Origin: Pseudomonadota bacterium
GTDB lineage: Bacteria; Pseudomonadota; Alphaproteobacteria; Rhizobiales; Rhizobiaceae
Length of the DNA stretch: 64,000 nucleotides
Reading direction: 5' to 3'
Assembly: GCA_020161665.1 (NCBI GenBank)
Contig: JAIUPA010000022.1
Location: 1 to 64,000, forward strand
Under the pieces are notes generated by a model. That model was given only the letters and a program-made list of their open reading frames with translations, was not told the DNA's origin and did no database searches. The translations under genes were made by a program, and so were the position numbers. Positions 47,749-58,273 of this stretch are shown here, one piece after another (positions within the stretch are counted from its first letter, which is position 1; each line of letters opens with the position of its first letter).

Positions 47749-48005
47749 GCGCAACTCCCGTTTCAAAGTCTGCGAATCGATGGACCGTAGCATAAGGGCT
47801 CGCCGCTGCAGTGTCTGCCTCCGCCAGAAGGCGTAAAGCGTAAAGTAAGGCTGGATATTGCTAGCGCGCCCGTGTAACAGAGGTGCGGAAACTTCGGGGT
47901 CACGCAATTGCCTCATTTGCAAGACAGGTGACGCATCAGGCAACCCCGGCCATGGAAACGGCGAACAACCGTTTCGGGAGCGGATTTCAGGAGACGGATA
48001 TCGTT

Positions 48006-48653
48006 ATGACGTTCATGCACGCGAAAAATCTGCGGACCGCGCTGTCCGCGCTCGTTCTTTCTTCCGCGGCCTTTGCCGCGCCGGGCGCTTTTGCCCAGGA
48101 TGCTGCCCCGGCTCAGGCCGGCGCTGGTGCCCCGCCGCTTGGCTGGTACAAGACCTGCGCCAAGCAGGAAGACAGCGACGTTTGCGTGGTTCAGAATGTG
48201 GTTCTGGCTCAGAATGGTCAGCTGATCACGGCTGTCGGCCTTATCTCCGTTGAGGGCAAGGTCAACCGCAAGATCCTTCAGGTTTCGGTTCCGTCCGCTC
48301 GCCTGATCCAGCCGGGTATCGTGATGCAGATCGATGGCGGCAAGGGCCAGAAGCTCGATTACGCCGTCTGCCTGCCCGACAAGTGCACGGCTGAAATTCC
48401 GGTGACGGACGCTCTGCTCGCCAGCATCAAGAAGGGCAACGAGATCGTCTTCACCTCGATCAACTTCCGCCGCGCTCCGAACCCGATCAAGATCACCCTT
48501 GAAGGCTTCGGCAAGGCTGTTGACGGCGCGCCGATCACCCAGTCTGAACTGGTGGAAAGCCAGCGCAACCTGCAGGACAGCATGGCCAAGAAGGCCGAGG
48601 AAGCCCGCAAGAAGCTGGAAGACGCCCAGAAGGCTGCCAAGGATCCGCAGTAA
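48006..48653 (+). CDS. Invasion-associated locus B (IalB) family protein
   Basis: 215-residue exported protein of the IalB family (PF06776). Signal peptide ending A-F-A near residue 30 (AAFAAPGAFAQDA), then the domain with Cys51 and Cys60 in WYKTCAKQEDSDVC and another pair in YAVCLPDKCTAEIPV, likely disulfides. In Bartonella IalB promotes red-cell invasion, but related proteins occur in many non-pathogenic rhizobia, so the role here is a periplasmic envelope protein of unknown detail. The C-terminal helix (ESQRNLQDSMAKKAEEARKKLEDAQKAA) is charged and probably coiled-coil. ATG 48006 follows GGAGAC. Strong terminator downstream. Confidence 0.9.
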   Translation: MTFMHAKNLRTALSALVLSSAAFAAPGAFAQDAAPAQAGAGAPPLGWYKTCAKQEDSDVCVVQNVVLAQNGQLITAVGLISVEGKVNRKILQVSVPSARLIQPGIVMQIDGGKGQKLDYAVCLPDKCTAEIPVTDALLASIKKGNEIVFTSINFRRAPNPIKITLEGFGKAVDGAPITQSELVESQRNLQDSMAKKAEEARKKLEDAQKAAKDPQ

Positions 48654-48681
48654 TCCTCTGACGGATACTGGAAGAGTTCAG

Positions 48682-48714
48682 CCCCCGGTTCGCAAGAACC
48701 GGGGGTTTTCTTTT
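48682..48714 (+). terminator. Terminator of the IalB-family gene
   Basis: Ten-base perfect stem CCCCCGGTTC / GAACCGGGGG with a GCAA tetraloop and TTTTCTTTT tail. Confidence 0.95.
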
Positions 48715-48758
48715 GTCTGAAGGGGACGGCACGTTTCGCCCCATCGCAGCCAAAGAAA

Positions 48759-48782
48759 AAGCCCGGTCTTTCGACCGGGCTT
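48759..48782 (-). terminator. Terminator of gltA
   Basis: Stem AAGCCCGGTC / GACCGGGCTT with a 4-base loop; on the minus strand followed by TTTCTTT. Confidence 0.9.
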
Positions 48783-48806
48783 CCTCAAGCGAATGGCGCA
48801 AGCGGA

Positions 48807-50093
48807 TTAACGCTTGGCGATATCCACGTAGTCGCGCTTTGCAGCGCCGGTGTAGAGCTGGCGCGGACGACCGATACGCTGTGCCGGGTCTTCGATCATT
48901 TCCTTCCACTGCGAGATCCAGCCGACGGTGCGCGCAAGGGCGAACAGCACGGTGAACATGGTGGTGGGGAAGCCGAGGGCGCGCAGCGTGATACCCGAGT
49001 AGAAGTCGACGTTCGGGTAGAGCTTCTTCTCGATGAAGTACGGATCGCTGAGAGCGTGCTTTTCGAGTTCGAGAGCAACCTGCATGAGCGGATCGTCCGA
49101 ATGGCCGGTGGCTTCCAGCACTTCGTACATCGTCTTCTGCATGATCTTGGCGCGCGGGTCGTAGTTCTTGTACACGCGGTGACCGAAGCCCATCAGACGG
49201 AACGGGTCGTTCTTGTCCTTGGCCTTGGCGAGGTATTCCGGAATGCGGTCAACCGTGCCGATTTCCTCAAGCATGTTGAGGCAGGCTTCGTTGGCGCCAC
49301 CGTGAGCCGGGCCCCAGAGGCAGGCGATACCAGCCGCGATGCAGGCGAACGGGTTGGCACCCGAGGAGCCAGCCAGACGCACCGTCGAGGTGGAAGCGTT
49401 CTGCTCGTGGTCAGCATGCAGGATGAAGATGCGATCCATGGCGCGGGCCAGAACCGGGTTCACGACGTATTCTTCGCACGGCACGGCAAAGCACATGCGC
49501 AGGAAGTTGGCGGCATAATCCAGGTCGTTCTTCGGGTAAACGAAGGGCTGGCCGACATGATACTTGTAGGTCATGGCAGCAATCGTCGGCATCTTGGCGA
49601 TGAGACGGATCGAGGCCACCATGCGCTGGTGCGGGTCTGCGATGTCCGTGGAGTCATGGTAGAAGGCAGCCATGGCGCCAACCGTGCCGACCATAACGGC
49701 CATCGGGTGAGCGTCGCGACGGAAGCCGTTGAAGAACTTCGTCATCTGCTCATGCACCATGTTGTGGCGCAGAACGCGGGTGTCGAAATCCTTCTTCTGA
49801 GCGGCGGTCGGCAGTTCACCGTAAAGCAGCAGGTAGCAGGTTTCGAGGAAGTCGCCCTTCTCGGCAAGCTGCTCGATCGGGTAACCGCGGTGCATCAGAA
49901 CACCTTCGTCGCCATCGATGTAGGTGATCTTGGATTCGCAGGACGCGGTCGAGGTGAAACCCGGGTCATAGGTGAAAGCGCCGGTGTGCTTGTAGAGTGC
50001 GCCGATATCGATCACGTCCGGACCGATGGTGCCCTTGCGAACCGGCAGTTCGACGTTCATGTCGCCGAGTGTCAAAGTAGATTTATCCGTCAT
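48807..50093 (-). CDS. gltA: Citrate synthase
   Basis: 428-residue type II (hexameric, NADH-sensitive class) citrate synthase, entry enzyme of the TCA cycle. N-terminal [36 protein letters not shown] is the type-II signature. Catalytic residues fall at His264 region ([10 protein letters not shown]), His~302 ([15 protein letters not shown]) and Asp~361 (PNVDFYSGI), as in E. coli. ATG 50093 follows a strong GGAGGAT; in-frame extension to 50207 is leader. Convergent with the IalB-family gene, divergent from comEC. Confidence 0.97.
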   Translation of the reverse strand: MTDKSTLTLGDMNVELPVRKGTIGPDVIDIGALYKHTGAFTYDPGFTSTASCESKITYIDGDEGVLMHRGYPIEQLAEKGDFLETCYLLLYGELPTAAQKKDFDTRVLRHNMVHEQMTKFFNGFRRDAHPMAVMVGTVGAMAAFYHDSTDIADPHQRMVASIRLIAKMPTIAAMTYKYHVGQPFVYPKNDLDYAANFLRMCFAVPCEEYVVNPVLARAMDRIFILHADHEQNASTSTVRLAGSSGANPFACIAAGIACLWGPAHGGANEACLNMLEEIGTVDRIPEYLAKAKDKNDPFRLMGFGHRVYKNYDPRAKIMQKTMYEVLEATGHSDDPLMQVALELEKHALSDPYFIEKKLYPNVDFYSGITLRALGFPTTMFTVLFALARTVGWISQWKEMIEDPAQRIGRPRQLYTGAAKRDYVDIAKR

Positions 50094-50412
50094 CCTGATC
50101 CTCCAAAGTGCGATTACGGCACATTTCAGGCGCCGCAGGTTAAGCGTCCGAGGTTTAGCTATATGATCGTAAGCCTTATGCCAAGCTAGCCAAAGGGCAA
50201 ATGCCAAAGTGGAACTTTGGTGAAAACTCTCTTGGCGATTTAGTTGAAAATGGCATTACGATGGTCTCATAAAAGGCGGGAAACGCCGCTGTCGAAAAAC
50301 GTCGTTATCAACGGCGAGAACCGCATATTGCGCCTTTGATTGCAGTGCGGCAAGCACCAAAAATCACAAGATCGCGAGCACTTGTGACATTGCCAACGAA
50401 TATGGAGCAGGG
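50094..50412. other. Divergent gap between gltA and comEC
   Basis: 319 bases without a gene or RNA I can support. Inverted words GGCGGGAAACGCC (50276-50288) occur; AT-rich stretch at 50220-50270. In related rhizobia I recall a gltX gene between gltA and comEC; none is present here. Confidence 0.5.
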
Positions 50413-52926
50413 GTGAAACAGGGGCAGGGCGAAACGCAAGATGTGGAATGTGCGGCCCCGCAGGCCGTTCCACCGCTTGTCGACGCCATGGCCTTGAACG
50501 TTTCGGACGATGTGACGGCGATAGTATCGCGCAAGCCCCGTCGTGAAATCGCAAGGCAGATATGGCGAAGCGGCAAAAAACGATTCGCGACCGCGCTGCA
50601 AATAGAAGAGGCGCATGGCCTATTCTTCCTGCTCACGCCCGTTCTTCTCGGTCTTGGCGCTGTCATCTGGTTTCTTCTGCCCGGTGATCCGTCCTCCCTT
50701 GCGCTGTTCGCCCTGCTGGGTGTGGCGGTAGTTCTGACCATCCTCACCTTCGGTCGTGATCGCCGTATTGCGGGGGCGGGGGCGGCTGTTGCCCTGGTTG
50801 CCGCCGGAATGTTGCTTGCCGCTCACGAAACACAATCCAGAGCAACGATTGTCCTTGATACGCAAGTGACCGTTCAGCTCACCGGACGGGTTGTCAGCCG
50901 CGAGGCCGTTGCGGGCGGTGGCTGGCGGTACACGCTGGATGTGGTCAGCACGCAAGATCCTGCCTTGAAACGGCCACCGCAACGGGTGGCGCTTCTGGTC
51001 AGGGCGCGCCATGAGCCGGTGGCGCCGGGCGAGGGGATTGGAGGACGGGCACGGCTTTCTCCGCCTTCGGGACCCGCGCTTCCCGGTCTTAGCGATTTCG
51101 CCTTCTCATCCTACTTTGCAGGCATTGGTGCGATTGGCTATTTTTATGGCGCACCTCAAAAGGTTTCGCTTGATGCGGCCTTGCCCACGGGGCTTGTTGC
51201 TGAAGCACAACTCTTAATCAGCCATTTGCGCAGCGAAATCGGCACGCGCATCCGCGCGGTTATTCCCGGCGATGCCGGCGCTTTCGCCACGGCCATGGTG
51301 ACGGATGAACGCCGCGCCATGTCGCGTGAAACGACGGAAGCCCTTCGTCTCTCAGGACTTGCACATATTATTGCGATCTCCGGTCTTAATATGGCGCTTT
51401 CGGCCGGGATCTTCTTTGTGGGCTTGCGCATGCTTTTCAGCCTGCATCAGGGGCTGGCGCAGGCGTTTCCGGTCAAAAAGCTGGCGGCATTCGGTGCGCT
51501 CATCGGGGTCACGGCCTATTATCTCCTCTCCGGGAATGCCGTTTCCGCCGAGCGCGCCTGGCTGATGATGTCGATCATGCTGATTGCCGTCCTGATTGAC
51601 AGGCCCTCGATCAGCATGCGCAACGTGGCGCTTTCGGCCCTCGTCATCCTCGTGCTTTCACCCTCCGAAGTGATGGGGGCGGGGTTCCAGATGTCGTTCG
51701 CCGCCACGGCGGCACTGGTGGCGGGATACGCGCTCTATACGGATCGAAGCGGTGAGGGCGAGACGGCGCGTTTACCCGCCGGCTTGAACGCGCTCGGCAA
51801 GGTCTGGCACTTTTTTGCAGGCATCGCCATCACCTCGATCATCGGTGGGCTTTCGACAGCGATCTTCTCCATCGCCCATTTTCAGCAACTGGCCGTCTGG
51901 GGGCTGCCGGCCAATCTCGCTGCGATGCCCATCGTTTCCTTCATCGTCATGCCCTTCGGCTTGGTCGCCATGCTGCTGATGCCCTTTGGGCTCGAAGCGT
52001 GGCCGCTGAAGGTCATGGGGTTCGGGCTCGACATGGTGATCGGCGTGGCGCGTGAGGTGTCGTCGTGGGGCGGGGAGGGAAGCTTCGGGCTGATGCCGGC
52101 TTTTGTCTTTCCGATGACCGTGATCGGCTTTCTCCTTCTCATCATCCTGAGAACGCGCCTGCGGCTTATCGGGGCCGCCATCATGGCTGTTACATTCTGC
52201 ATTGGCCTCGTCCTGAGCGATTCCTCTCAGCCAAACCTGATCATATCGGGCGATGGCACGCTCGTCGGATTGACGCGACTGGATGGCATTGCAACGAACC
52301 GAAGGACGCCGCCGGAATTCATTTTCGGCCAATGGCGGCGCGCCTTGAAGGAAACGGATCATATTCCGCCGGAGATGCTGGCAGCACTTGGCAGTGCTGC
52401 ACGACCAGAGCCACGAAAGGATATTTCGGACGATGAAAGCCGCGAGGCCGTTTTGCGCATGAAGCAGGCGTTGACCGATACCGAACCGGACCTGTTTGCC
52501 TGCGAGGCCAAGGCCTGGTGTGCTGCCCAATCCTCCGATGGACCACGGATTATCACGCTGGAAAATCCGGCCTATCTGAAGGCTGCCTGTGCGGTGTCGG
52601 ATATCATCATCCTGCAGGCGCGCTGGCGAAAGGCTGCGTGTGAGGAGGGTGCTCTGGTGATGACCGGCGTCACGCTTGCCAGAAGCGGCGCCGTTGCCAT
52701 GCGTTTCACGGACGGGGATGGTAACGCCATCTGGACGGCGAAGGCCGCTCTTGGCGGTTCAAACCGAGCCTGGAACCGCCACAGGTTCTACGACTGGCGC
52801 GATGACCGCTTCGTATTCCCCGACGAAGGGAATGACACAAATGATCCGAATGAAAGCGGCGAGGGTGTCTCCGGCAACGGGGATGCTGCCGGAGACGAAA
52901 CGGACCTTAATGGTAACGGCGGATAA
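50413..52926 (+). CDS. comEC: ComEC/Rec2 family DNA-uptake channel protein
   Basis: 837-residue polytopic membrane protein. An N-terminal cytoplasmic segment, then DUF4131-like periplasmic OB region (about 140-240, with [21 protein letters not shown]), and the competence domain with [23 protein letters not shown] near 320 and about eight helices. The C-terminal ~230 residues after the last helix show no HxHxDH metallo-beta-lactamase motif; they keep only scattered cysteines and an alpha/beta pattern, and end in a Gly/Asn/Asp-rich tail. Start GTG at 50413 has GGAG upstream. Its stop overlaps the convergent lexA by 20 bases. Confidence 0.9.
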   Translation: MKQGQGETQDVECAAPQAVPPLVDAMALNVSDDVTAIVSRKPRREIARQIWRSGKKRFATALQIEEAHGLFFLLTPVLLGLGAVIWFLLPGDPSSLALFALLGVAVVLTILTFGRDRRIAGAGAAVALVAAGMLLAAHETQSRATIVLDTQVTVQLTGRVVSREAVAGGGWRYTLDVVSTQDPALKRPPQRVALLVRARHEPVAPGEGIGGRARLSPPSGPALPGLSDFAFSSYFAGIGAIGYFYGAPQKVSLDAALPTGLVAEAQLLISHLRSEIGTRIRAVIPGDAGAFATAMVTDERRAMSRETTEALRLSGLAHIIAISGLNMALSAGIFFVGLRMLFSLHQGLAQAFPVKKLAAFGALIGVTAYYLLSGNAVSAERAWLMMSIMLIAVLIDRPSISMRNVALSALVILVLSPSEVMGAGFQMSFAATAALVAGYALYTDRSGEGETARLPAGLNALGKVWHFFAGIAITSIIGGLSTAIFSIAHFQQLAVWGLPANLAAMPIVSFIVMPFGLVAMLLMPFGLEAWPLKVMGFGLDMVIGVAREVSSWGGEGSFGLMPAFVFPMTVIGFLLLIILRTRLRLIGAAIMAVTFCIGLVLSDSSQPNLIISGDGTLVGLTRLDGIATNRRTPPEFIFGQWRRALKETDHIPPEMLAALGSAARPEPRKDISDDESREAVLRMKQALTDTEPDLFACEAKAWCAAQSSDGPRIITLENPAYLKAACAVSDIIILQARWRKAACEEGALVMTGVTLARSGAVAMRFTDGDGNAIWTAKAALGGSNRAWNRHRFYDWRDDRFVFPDEGNDTNDPNESGEGVSGNGDAAGDETDLNGNGG

Positions 52927-53617
52927 GGCCGACCAGCTTGCCCTGAACCTTGACCCGATCAGAGGAGAAAATACGTGTCTCATAGGCCGGATTGGCGGCT
53001 TCAAGAGCGATTGACGCGCCTTTACGACGAAAGCGCTTGAGCGTGGCTTCCTCATCATCGACGAGAGCCACGACAATATCGCCCGGGCTTGCCGTCGTCA
53101 GGTGGCGGATGATGACCGTATCACCATCGAAAATGCCAGCTTCGATCATCGAGTCACCCTTGACCTCAAGGGCATAATGTTCGCCATTGCCGATCATGTC
53201 GGCGGGAACCGTCAGTTCATGCGTCGTATGCTGGATGGCGGAAATCGGCACACCGGCGGCGATGCGGCCCATGACCGGAACGGTGACAACTTCGTTCTCG
53301 TTGGCGCTTTTGACCGGCGCTGCCACCGGCTGCGGCTTGCCAAGGCTGCCTTCGATGACACTCGGCGAGAAGCCACGACGCGGTTGCTGCGGCGGGGAAT
53401 AAGCCTCAGGCAGCTTGATGACTTCAAGGGCGCGGGCGCGATTGGGAAGCCTGCGAATAAAGCCGCGCTCTTCAAGCGCCGTAATCAGGCGATGGATTCC
53501 CGACTTCGACGCGAGATCCAGCGCATCCTTCATCTCGTCGAAGGATGGCGGTACGCCTGATTCCTTCATTCGCTCGTGAATGAAGAGAAGCAGTTCTTGC
53601 TGCTTACGTGTGAGCAT
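52907..53617 (-). CDS. lexA: LexA repressor
   Basis: 236-residue SOS repressor. N-terminal winged [38 protein letters not shown] with recognition helix in [21 protein letters not shown]; a longer linker than in E. coli (about 68-115); autocleavage site Ala121-Gly122 in [10 protein letters not shown]; serine nucleophile Ser156 in [10 protein letters not shown] and Lys194 in EEATLKRF, spaced as in LexA. RecA-stimulated self-cleavage relieves repression. Autoregulated: a perfect GTTC-N7-GTTC box lies 50 bases upstream. Convergent with comEC with 20-base overlap. Confidence 0.97.
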   Translation of the reverse strand: MLTRKQQELLLFIHERMKESGVPPSFDEMKDALDLASKSGIHRLITALEERGFIRRLPNRARALEVIKLPEAYSPPQQPRRGFSPSVIEGSLGKPQPVAAPVKSANENEVVTVPVMGRIAAGVPISAIQHTTHELTVPADMIGNGEHYALEVKGDSMIEAGIFDGDTVIIRHLTTASPGDIVVALVDDEEATLKRFRRKGASIALEAANPAYETRIFSSDRVKVQGKLVGLIRRYH

Positions 53618-53962
53618 TAATCCACCCCCGGAGAATCTCGAAACAAATACAGAACGGACACTATATGTTCAGCTTGTGTTCCGCAAGAAATTATTTCGAA
53701 CCGATATTTTTTTGGAGCAGATCCCGCGATTGAGAGGCAGTTTGTGTGGGGGCAGAGTGAGACGACCAGCATGTTGCGGGCCATCAGCCTCGCATCAGGT
53801 TGTGGTCGTGCCAAGACCCGCAAACGTCATCACATGAGGGAAGCGAAACAAGCCATCCTACCAGTAAACGAAGATCGTATAAGATAGATTATGGAACTAT
53901 TGCATATTGATATTGCTGGGAAATTGCACCGAATCCGTCTCCCCGTGCAGTTTATCACGGCT
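53618..53962. other. Gap upstream of lexA
   Basis: 345 bases. Near lexA it holds the SOS box (53667-53681) and GAAC at 53652. From about 53830 to 53962 it is AT-richer with no credible reading frame on either strand; the short frame 53830-54021 (minus) has no RBS and overlaps the hydrolase gene. Confidence 0.5.
53667..53681. promoter_or_regulatory. LexA-binding SOS box of lexA
   Basis: Perfect GTTC-N7-GTTC (spacer AGCTTGT), the alphaproteobacterial consensus, 50 bases upstream of the lexA ATG. An inverted GAAC at 53652-53655 may extend the operator. Confidence 0.85.
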
Positions 53963-54799
53963 TTAGAGCGATGCGGAAACCGGGGTTTCGATGACAAGCC
54001 CATCATAAGCCGGTTCGACATGATCCGGCGTTTCAGCCATCACGCTGGCGTAATCCATGGGAATATGCATGTGCGTCAGCACGGCGCGTTTGGGCTTCAG
54101 GCGCTCAATCCACTCCAGAGCTTCGCTCAGGCTGTAGTGGCTTGGATGCGGCCTGTATTGCAAGGCATCGATCACCAGCACATCGAGATTGCCGAGTTTG
54201 GCGACTGTTTCTTCGGGAAAAGCCGAGACATCGCTGCAATAGGCAAAATCGCCGATTCGGAAGCCGAGCGACTGGATATCGCCATGCTGCTGCAAGAGCG
54301 GCATCAGCGTGATGTCGCCACCGGCACCGGAGATCGTCAGTGCGCTATCCGGGGTCTCGATCAGCATGGGCCGCACGATGGGCGGGTAATTGCTGCCGGG
54401 CGGCGTTTCAATGCAATAGCGGAAGGCTTCGGTCACGCGCGCCAGCGTGATGGCATCGGCATACATCGGGACACGACCGTTGCGCGCATAGAAATAGCCA
54501 CGCAGATCATCCAGACCGTGAATATGGTCGGCATGGGCATGGGTCAGCACCACGGCATCGAGGTTTTCGACACGCGCCGAAATCATCTGCTCGCGAAAAT
54601 CCGGCCCGGTATCGATCACAACGGTCGTCTTGCCGCCATTCGGAGCAATCTGCTCGATGAGCAAGGATGCGCGGCGGCGGCGGTTCTTCGGGTTCTGCGG
54701 GTCGCAAGCGCCCCAGTCTCCGGTAATCCGTGGAACGCCCGGCGACGAGCCGCAGCCCAGAACCGTGAACCGGCGTTGTCCGGATTGCGCAGCCGTCAT
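53963..54799 (-). CDS. Metallo-beta-lactamase fold hydrolase (PhnP-like)
   Basis: 278-residue protein with the binuclear metal site HAHADH at 87-92 in VVLTHAHADHIHGLDDLR. The N-terminus FTVLGCGSSPGVPRITGDWGACDPQNPKNRRRRASLLI is typical of PhnP/ElaC-related phosphodiesterases that open 5-phosphoribosyl-1,2-cyclic phosphate or similar, and a second His lies in FAYCSDVSAFPEET, with HMH near 246. Role here uncertain, as no phn genes adjoin. ATG 54799 overlaps the tatD stop by 4 bases. Last gene of the minus-strand block tmk-holB-metG-tatD-this, common in rhizobia. Confidence 0.9.
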   Translation of the reverse strand: MTAAQSGQRRFTVLGCGSSPGVPRITGDWGACDPQNPKNRRRRASLLIEQIAPNGGKTTVVIDTGPDFREQMISARVENLDAVVLTHAHADHIHGLDDLRGYFYARNGRVPMYADAITLARVTEAFRYCIETPPGSNYPPIVRPMLIETPDSALTISGAGGDITLMPLLQQHGDIQSLGFRIGDFAYCSDVSAFPEETVAKLGNLDVLVIDALQYRPHPSHYSLSEALEWIERLKPKRAVLTHMHIPMDYASVMAETPDHVEPAYDGLVIETPVSASL

Positions 54800-55584
54800 G
54801 CGTCAACCTTCGGCATGCGGGTAAACACCCGGAACGCATTCTCGGTCGTGATGCGCGCCATCTCCTCGTAGGACAAGCCCTTCACCTCGGCGAGCACCTC
54901 AGCGGTATTGACCACATAGGACGGCTCGTTGCGCTTGCCGCGCCAGCGCTTCGGCGCGAGATACGGCGCGTCGGTCTCGACCAGCAAGCGATCGAGCGGA
55001 ACCGTTGCGGCAATGTCGCGAAGCTCTGTCGATTTCGGGAAGGTCAGGATACCGGAAAACGACACGTAACCACCCAGTTCCACGCCGGTATCGGCGAGGC
55101 TCTGACCAGAGGAAAAGCAGTGCAAAATGAAGGGGAAAGCCCCCTTCTCCGTCTCGCTGCGCAAGATCGCGGCCATGTCGTCATCGGCGGCACGGCTGTG
55201 GATCACCAGCGGCAATTGCGTTTCGCGGGACGCTGCAATGTGCTGCAAAAGCCCGGCCTTCTGGTCCTGAGGCGTCTGCGTGTCATAGAAGTAATCGAGC
55301 CCCGCCTCGCCGATGGCCACGATCTTTTCATGGCGGTTGGCGAGCGCCACGAGATCGGCTGACGTAACGTCAAGCTCTTCATTGGCGTTGTTGGGATGTG
55401 TGCCTACAGAACAGAAAACATTGGGATATTTCTCTGTTATCGCCAGCAGCGTTTCCAGCTTTCGCACCCGCGTCGAGATCGTCACCATCTGTGAAACACC
55501 GGCTTCGACGGCGCGCGCAATGATGTCGTCACGCTCGGCCTCGAAATCGGCAAAGTCGAGATGGCAATGGGTATCGATCAGCAT
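54796..55584 (-). CDS. tatD: TatD family hydrolase
   Basis: 262-residue metal-dependent TIM-barrel nuclease. First metal site DTHCHLDF (His6, His8), Glu in IVAIGEAGLDYF near 93, PLVIHSRAADDD, FILHCFSSG (about 150) and LVETDAPYLAP (Asp~205), all conserved. TatD homologues show 3'-5' exonuclease or deoxyribonuclease activity. Gene lies 13 bases after metG and overlaps the downstream hydrolase by 4 bases. Confidence 0.94.
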   Translation of the reverse strand: MLIDTHCHLDFADFEAERDDIIARAVEAGVSQMVTISTRVRKLETLLAITEKYPNVFCSVGTHPNNANEELDVTSADLVALANRHEKIVAIGEAGLDYFYDTQTPQDQKAGLLQHIAASRETQLPLVIHSRAADDDMAAILRSETEKGAFPFILHCFSSGQSLADTGVELGGYVSFSGILTFPKSTELRDIAATVPLDRLLVETDAPYLAPKRWRGKRNEPSYVVNTAEVLAEVKGLSYEEMARITTENAFRVFTRMPKVDA

Positions 55585-55597
55585 CAGCCGTCAGTCC

Positions 55598-57148
55598 TTA
55601 CGCTTCCGGGGCCACATAGCGCGGGAAGACCGGCTTAGGGGCTTCAAGCGGCGTGCCGGGCACCAGTCGACCGCCCTCACCCAAGGCCGCGAAATCGCGC
55701 TTGTCAGCGGCAGCGGCCACCAGGTCGAGCAGCTTGGACGCGCTTTCCGGCATGAAGGGTTGCAGCAGGATCGAAATCTGGCGCACCACTTCGGCGGTCA
55801 CATAAAGCACGGTGCCCATGCGCTCCGGATCGGTCTTCTTCAGCGCCCACGGCTCCTGACCGGCGAAATAGCGGTCGGTTTCAGACACCACGGCAATGAT
55901 AGCGGCGAGCGCCTTGTGAATCTGCTCGTGGGACATTTCCTCACGGCAGATTTCGAGCATGGCATCGGCGGATGCGAGCATGGCCTTGTCGGCATCGTTG
56001 AATGCACCCGGCGTCGGGATTGCGCCCTCGCAGTTCTTGACGATCATCGAAAGCGAACGGCTGGCAAGGTTGCCGATCCCGTTGGCAAGGTCGGCATTGA
56101 TGCGGGTGGCGATGCCTTCCTCGGAATAGGAACCGTCCTGACCGAAGGAGACTTCGCGCAGGAAGAAGTAGCGCACCTGATCCAGCCCGAAGTGGTTCAC
56201 CAGATTGACCGGATCGACCACATTGCCGAGCGACTTCGACATCTTCTCGCCCTTGTTGAGCAGGAAGCCGTGCGCGAAGACGCGCTTGGGCAACGGCAGA
56301 CCGGCGCTCATGAGGAAGGACGGCCAGTAGACGGCATGGAAGCGGATAATGTCCTTGCCGATGATGTGGACATTGGCGGGCCAGAACTTGGCGCGCGGAC
56401 CGTTCACATCTTCCACATAGCCGGTGGCGGTGATGTAGTTGGTCAGCGCATCGACCCAGACATACATGACGTGAGCCGGATCATCCGGCACCTTGATGCC
56501 CCAGTCGAAGGTGGTGCGCGAGATGGACAGATCGCGCAGGCCGCCCTTGACGAAGGACATGATTTCATTGCGACGTTCGGACGGGCCGATGAACTCCGGG
56601 TCATCCTCGTAAAGCTTCAGGAGGCGGTCCTGATAAGCTGACAGACGGAAGAAATAGCTTTCCTCTTCCACCCACTCCACCGGCGTGCCCTGCGGCCCGT
56701 AGCGAACGCCATCGGCGCGCAGTTCCGTTTCGCCTTCCTGATAGAAGGCTTCGTCGCGCACGGAATACCAGCCGGAATAGCTGTCCTTGTAGATATCGCC
56801 ATTGGCGGCCATGCGGCGCCACACTTCCTGAACCGTCTTGTGGTGACGTTCCTGCGTGGTGCGGATGAAATCGTCGTTGGAGATGTTGAGAAGCTCCGTC
56901 ATCGCCTCAAAGGCATCGGAATTGCGCTTGGCCAGTTCGGCTGCGGTAATGCCTTCGGCGCGCGCCGTCTGTTGCATCTTCTGCCCATGCTCGTCCGTCC
57001 CCGTCAGGAAGAACACCTCACGCCCGTCCAGCCGCTGAAAGCGGGCCATGGCGTCGGTCGCGATCATCTCATAGGCATGGCCGACATGCGGCTTGCCGTT
57101 GGGATATGCGATGGCGGTGGTGATGTAGAAGGGCGAGGTATCTTTCAT
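55598..57148 (-). CDS. metG: Methionyl-tRNA synthetase
   Basis: 516-residue class I synthetase charging tRNA-Met. HIGH-like motif HVGH at 21-24 in [17 protein letters not shown], connective-peptide region without the four-Cys zinc knuckle, KMSKS loop near 302-306 ([13 protein letters not shown]) and anticodon-binding helices to the C-terminus. This is the shorter MetG form without the C-terminal tRNA-binding (Trbp111-like) domain, usual in rhizobia. Cytoplasmic. ATG 57148. In the order tmk-holB-metG-tatD. Confidence 0.96.
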   Translation of the reverse strand: MKDTSPFYITTAIAYPNGKPHVGHAYEMIATDAMARFQRLDGREVFFLTGTDEHGQKMQQTARAEGITAAELAKRNSDAFEAMTELLNISNDDFIRTTQERHHKTVQEVWRRMAANGDIYKDSYSGWYSVRDEAFYQEGETELRADGVRYGPQGTPVEWVEEESYFFRLSAYQDRLLKLYEDDPEFIGPSERRNEIMSFVKGGLRDLSISRTTFDWGIKVPDDPAHVMYVWVDALTNYITATGYVEDVNGPRAKFWPANVHIIGKDIIRFHAVYWPSFLMSAGLPLPKRVFAHGFLLNKGEKMSKSLGNVVDPVNLVNHFGLDQVRYFFLREVSFGQDGSYSEEGIATRINADLANGIGNLASRSLSMIVKNCEGAIPTPGAFNDADKAMLASADAMLEICREEMSHEQIHKALAAIIAVVSETDRYFAGQEPWALKKTDPERMGTVLYVTAEVVRQISILLQPFMPESASKLLDLVAAAADKRDFAALGEGGRLVPGTPLEAPKPVFPRYVAPEA

Positions 57149-57244
57149 GGTCGGCGGCTATCCGTATTTGACGTCTTGCCGCTCTTACTCCAGTTGGCCG
57201 CCAAGGGAAACAGCTTCTTTCCCGCCACGGCCAATTCCTGCCGG

Positions 57245-58273
57245 TCAGAGTGCGGCCAGCACGTCCTCGATGAGCGCGATAATCGTCTGCTTCTTATCGA
57301 GATTGTAGGCCTGGGAAACCCGCAGCCGTTCCTGAATATCACCGGCAAGCCGCGCCAGCCGTTCGGCGCGCGTTCCGTCACCGGCAAGGGCCGCCTCCCT
57401 CGCCCGCGCGGCCACAACGCTTTCCAGATGGCTGGTGAAGAAGCCATGGATCACTTCGCTATCCTTGCCGGACAGCACATCCGCGAGCTTGTGCAGCGAT
57501 TGTCGGGCGCTACGACCGGAACTTGCCAGAATATCAGCGAGCGCTTCGGCGATATCGAGGCCACCATAATTGATGAGCTTGATGGCTTCGGCGACGCTTC
57601 CTTCGGACCGTTCGAGAACCGCCTGCCCCTTGGCGCCGGGATCAAGCCCGAGGTGGGACAGCGCGCGCGAAAGATCGACATCGTTTAGCGCCGAAAGCTT
57701 GAGCGGCAGGCAGCGCGAGCGGATGGTGGGCAACAACCGGCCCGGCGCATGGCTCAAAACCAGAAACATGGCGCGTTTCGGTGGCTCTTCGAGAATCTTG
57801 AGAATGGCATTGGCGGCGTTGCGATTCAGATCGTCCGCCGCGTCGATGATGACAATGCGCCAGTTGCCCGTGCCCGATGTCTGGGCAAAGAAATGGCCAG
57901 CACGGCGCACTTCGTCGACCGTGATCGTGGCTTTCATGCGGCCCGATTTTTCATCGACGGGGCGCGTCAGATGCAGGAGGTTATGCGAAGCCCCCGAGGT
58001 GATCTGGCGGCTGACGGCCGAATTCGGATCGGGTTCTGCCAGCAACGCCGGAGCCAATGCCGGGTCCGGGTGCGAGAGCACATGATTGGCAAAACGAAAG
58101 GCAAGCGTTGCCTTGCCGATGCCTTCCGGGCCTTCGATCAGGATGGCATGGTGGCCTTTGCCGGAGCGATAGGATTGCGCCAGGAAGGCTTCCGCTGCCT
58201 CATGGCCAAAAAGCGCGCTGTTTTCGGCAGGCGCTATCGCGCCGTCCAGAACATCCGGCTGCTCGACGCTCAT
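57245..58273 (-). CDS. holB: DNA polymerase III subunit delta'
   Basis: 342-residue clamp-loader subunit. AAA+ fold begins [22 protein letters not shown]: the P-loop has Ala instead of Ser/Thr after the Lys, consistent with delta' not hydrolysing ATP. A sensor-like stretch [51 protein letters not shown] is strongly conserved in delta'/HolB. C-terminal alpha-helical collar domain follows. ATG overlaps the tmk stop (4 bases). Gap of 96 bases to metG. Confidence 0.95.
   Translation of the reverse strand: MSVEQPDVLDGAIAPAENSALFGHEAAEAFLAQSYRSGKGHHAILIEGPEGIGKATLAFRFANHVLSHPDPALAPALLAEPDPNSAVSRQITSGASHNLLHLTRPVDEKSGRMKATITVDEVRRAGHFFAQTSGTGNWRIVIIDAADDLNRNAANAILKILEEPPKRAMFLVLSHAPGRLLPTIRSRCLPLKLSALNDVDLSRALSHLGLDPGAKGQAVLERSEGSVAEAIKLINYGGLDIAEALADILASSGRSARQSLHKLADVLSGKDSEVIHGFFTSHLESVVAARAREAALAGDGTRAERLARLAGDIQERLRVSQAYNLDKKQTIIALIEDVLAAL

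Noticed and set aside
49056..50189. 377-codon plus-strand frame
   Set aside because: Antisense shadow of gltA; no RBS and no recognisable domain.
53830..54021. 63-codon minus-strand frame before the PhnP-like hydrolase stop
   Set aside because: Overlaps the hydrolase end in another frame, lacks RBS and has no conserved features.
57245..58273. holB P-loop Ala instead of Ser/Thr as a damaged ATPase
   Set aside because: Delta' subunits normally do not hydrolyse ATP and often have degenerate P-loops; this is expected rather than unusual.
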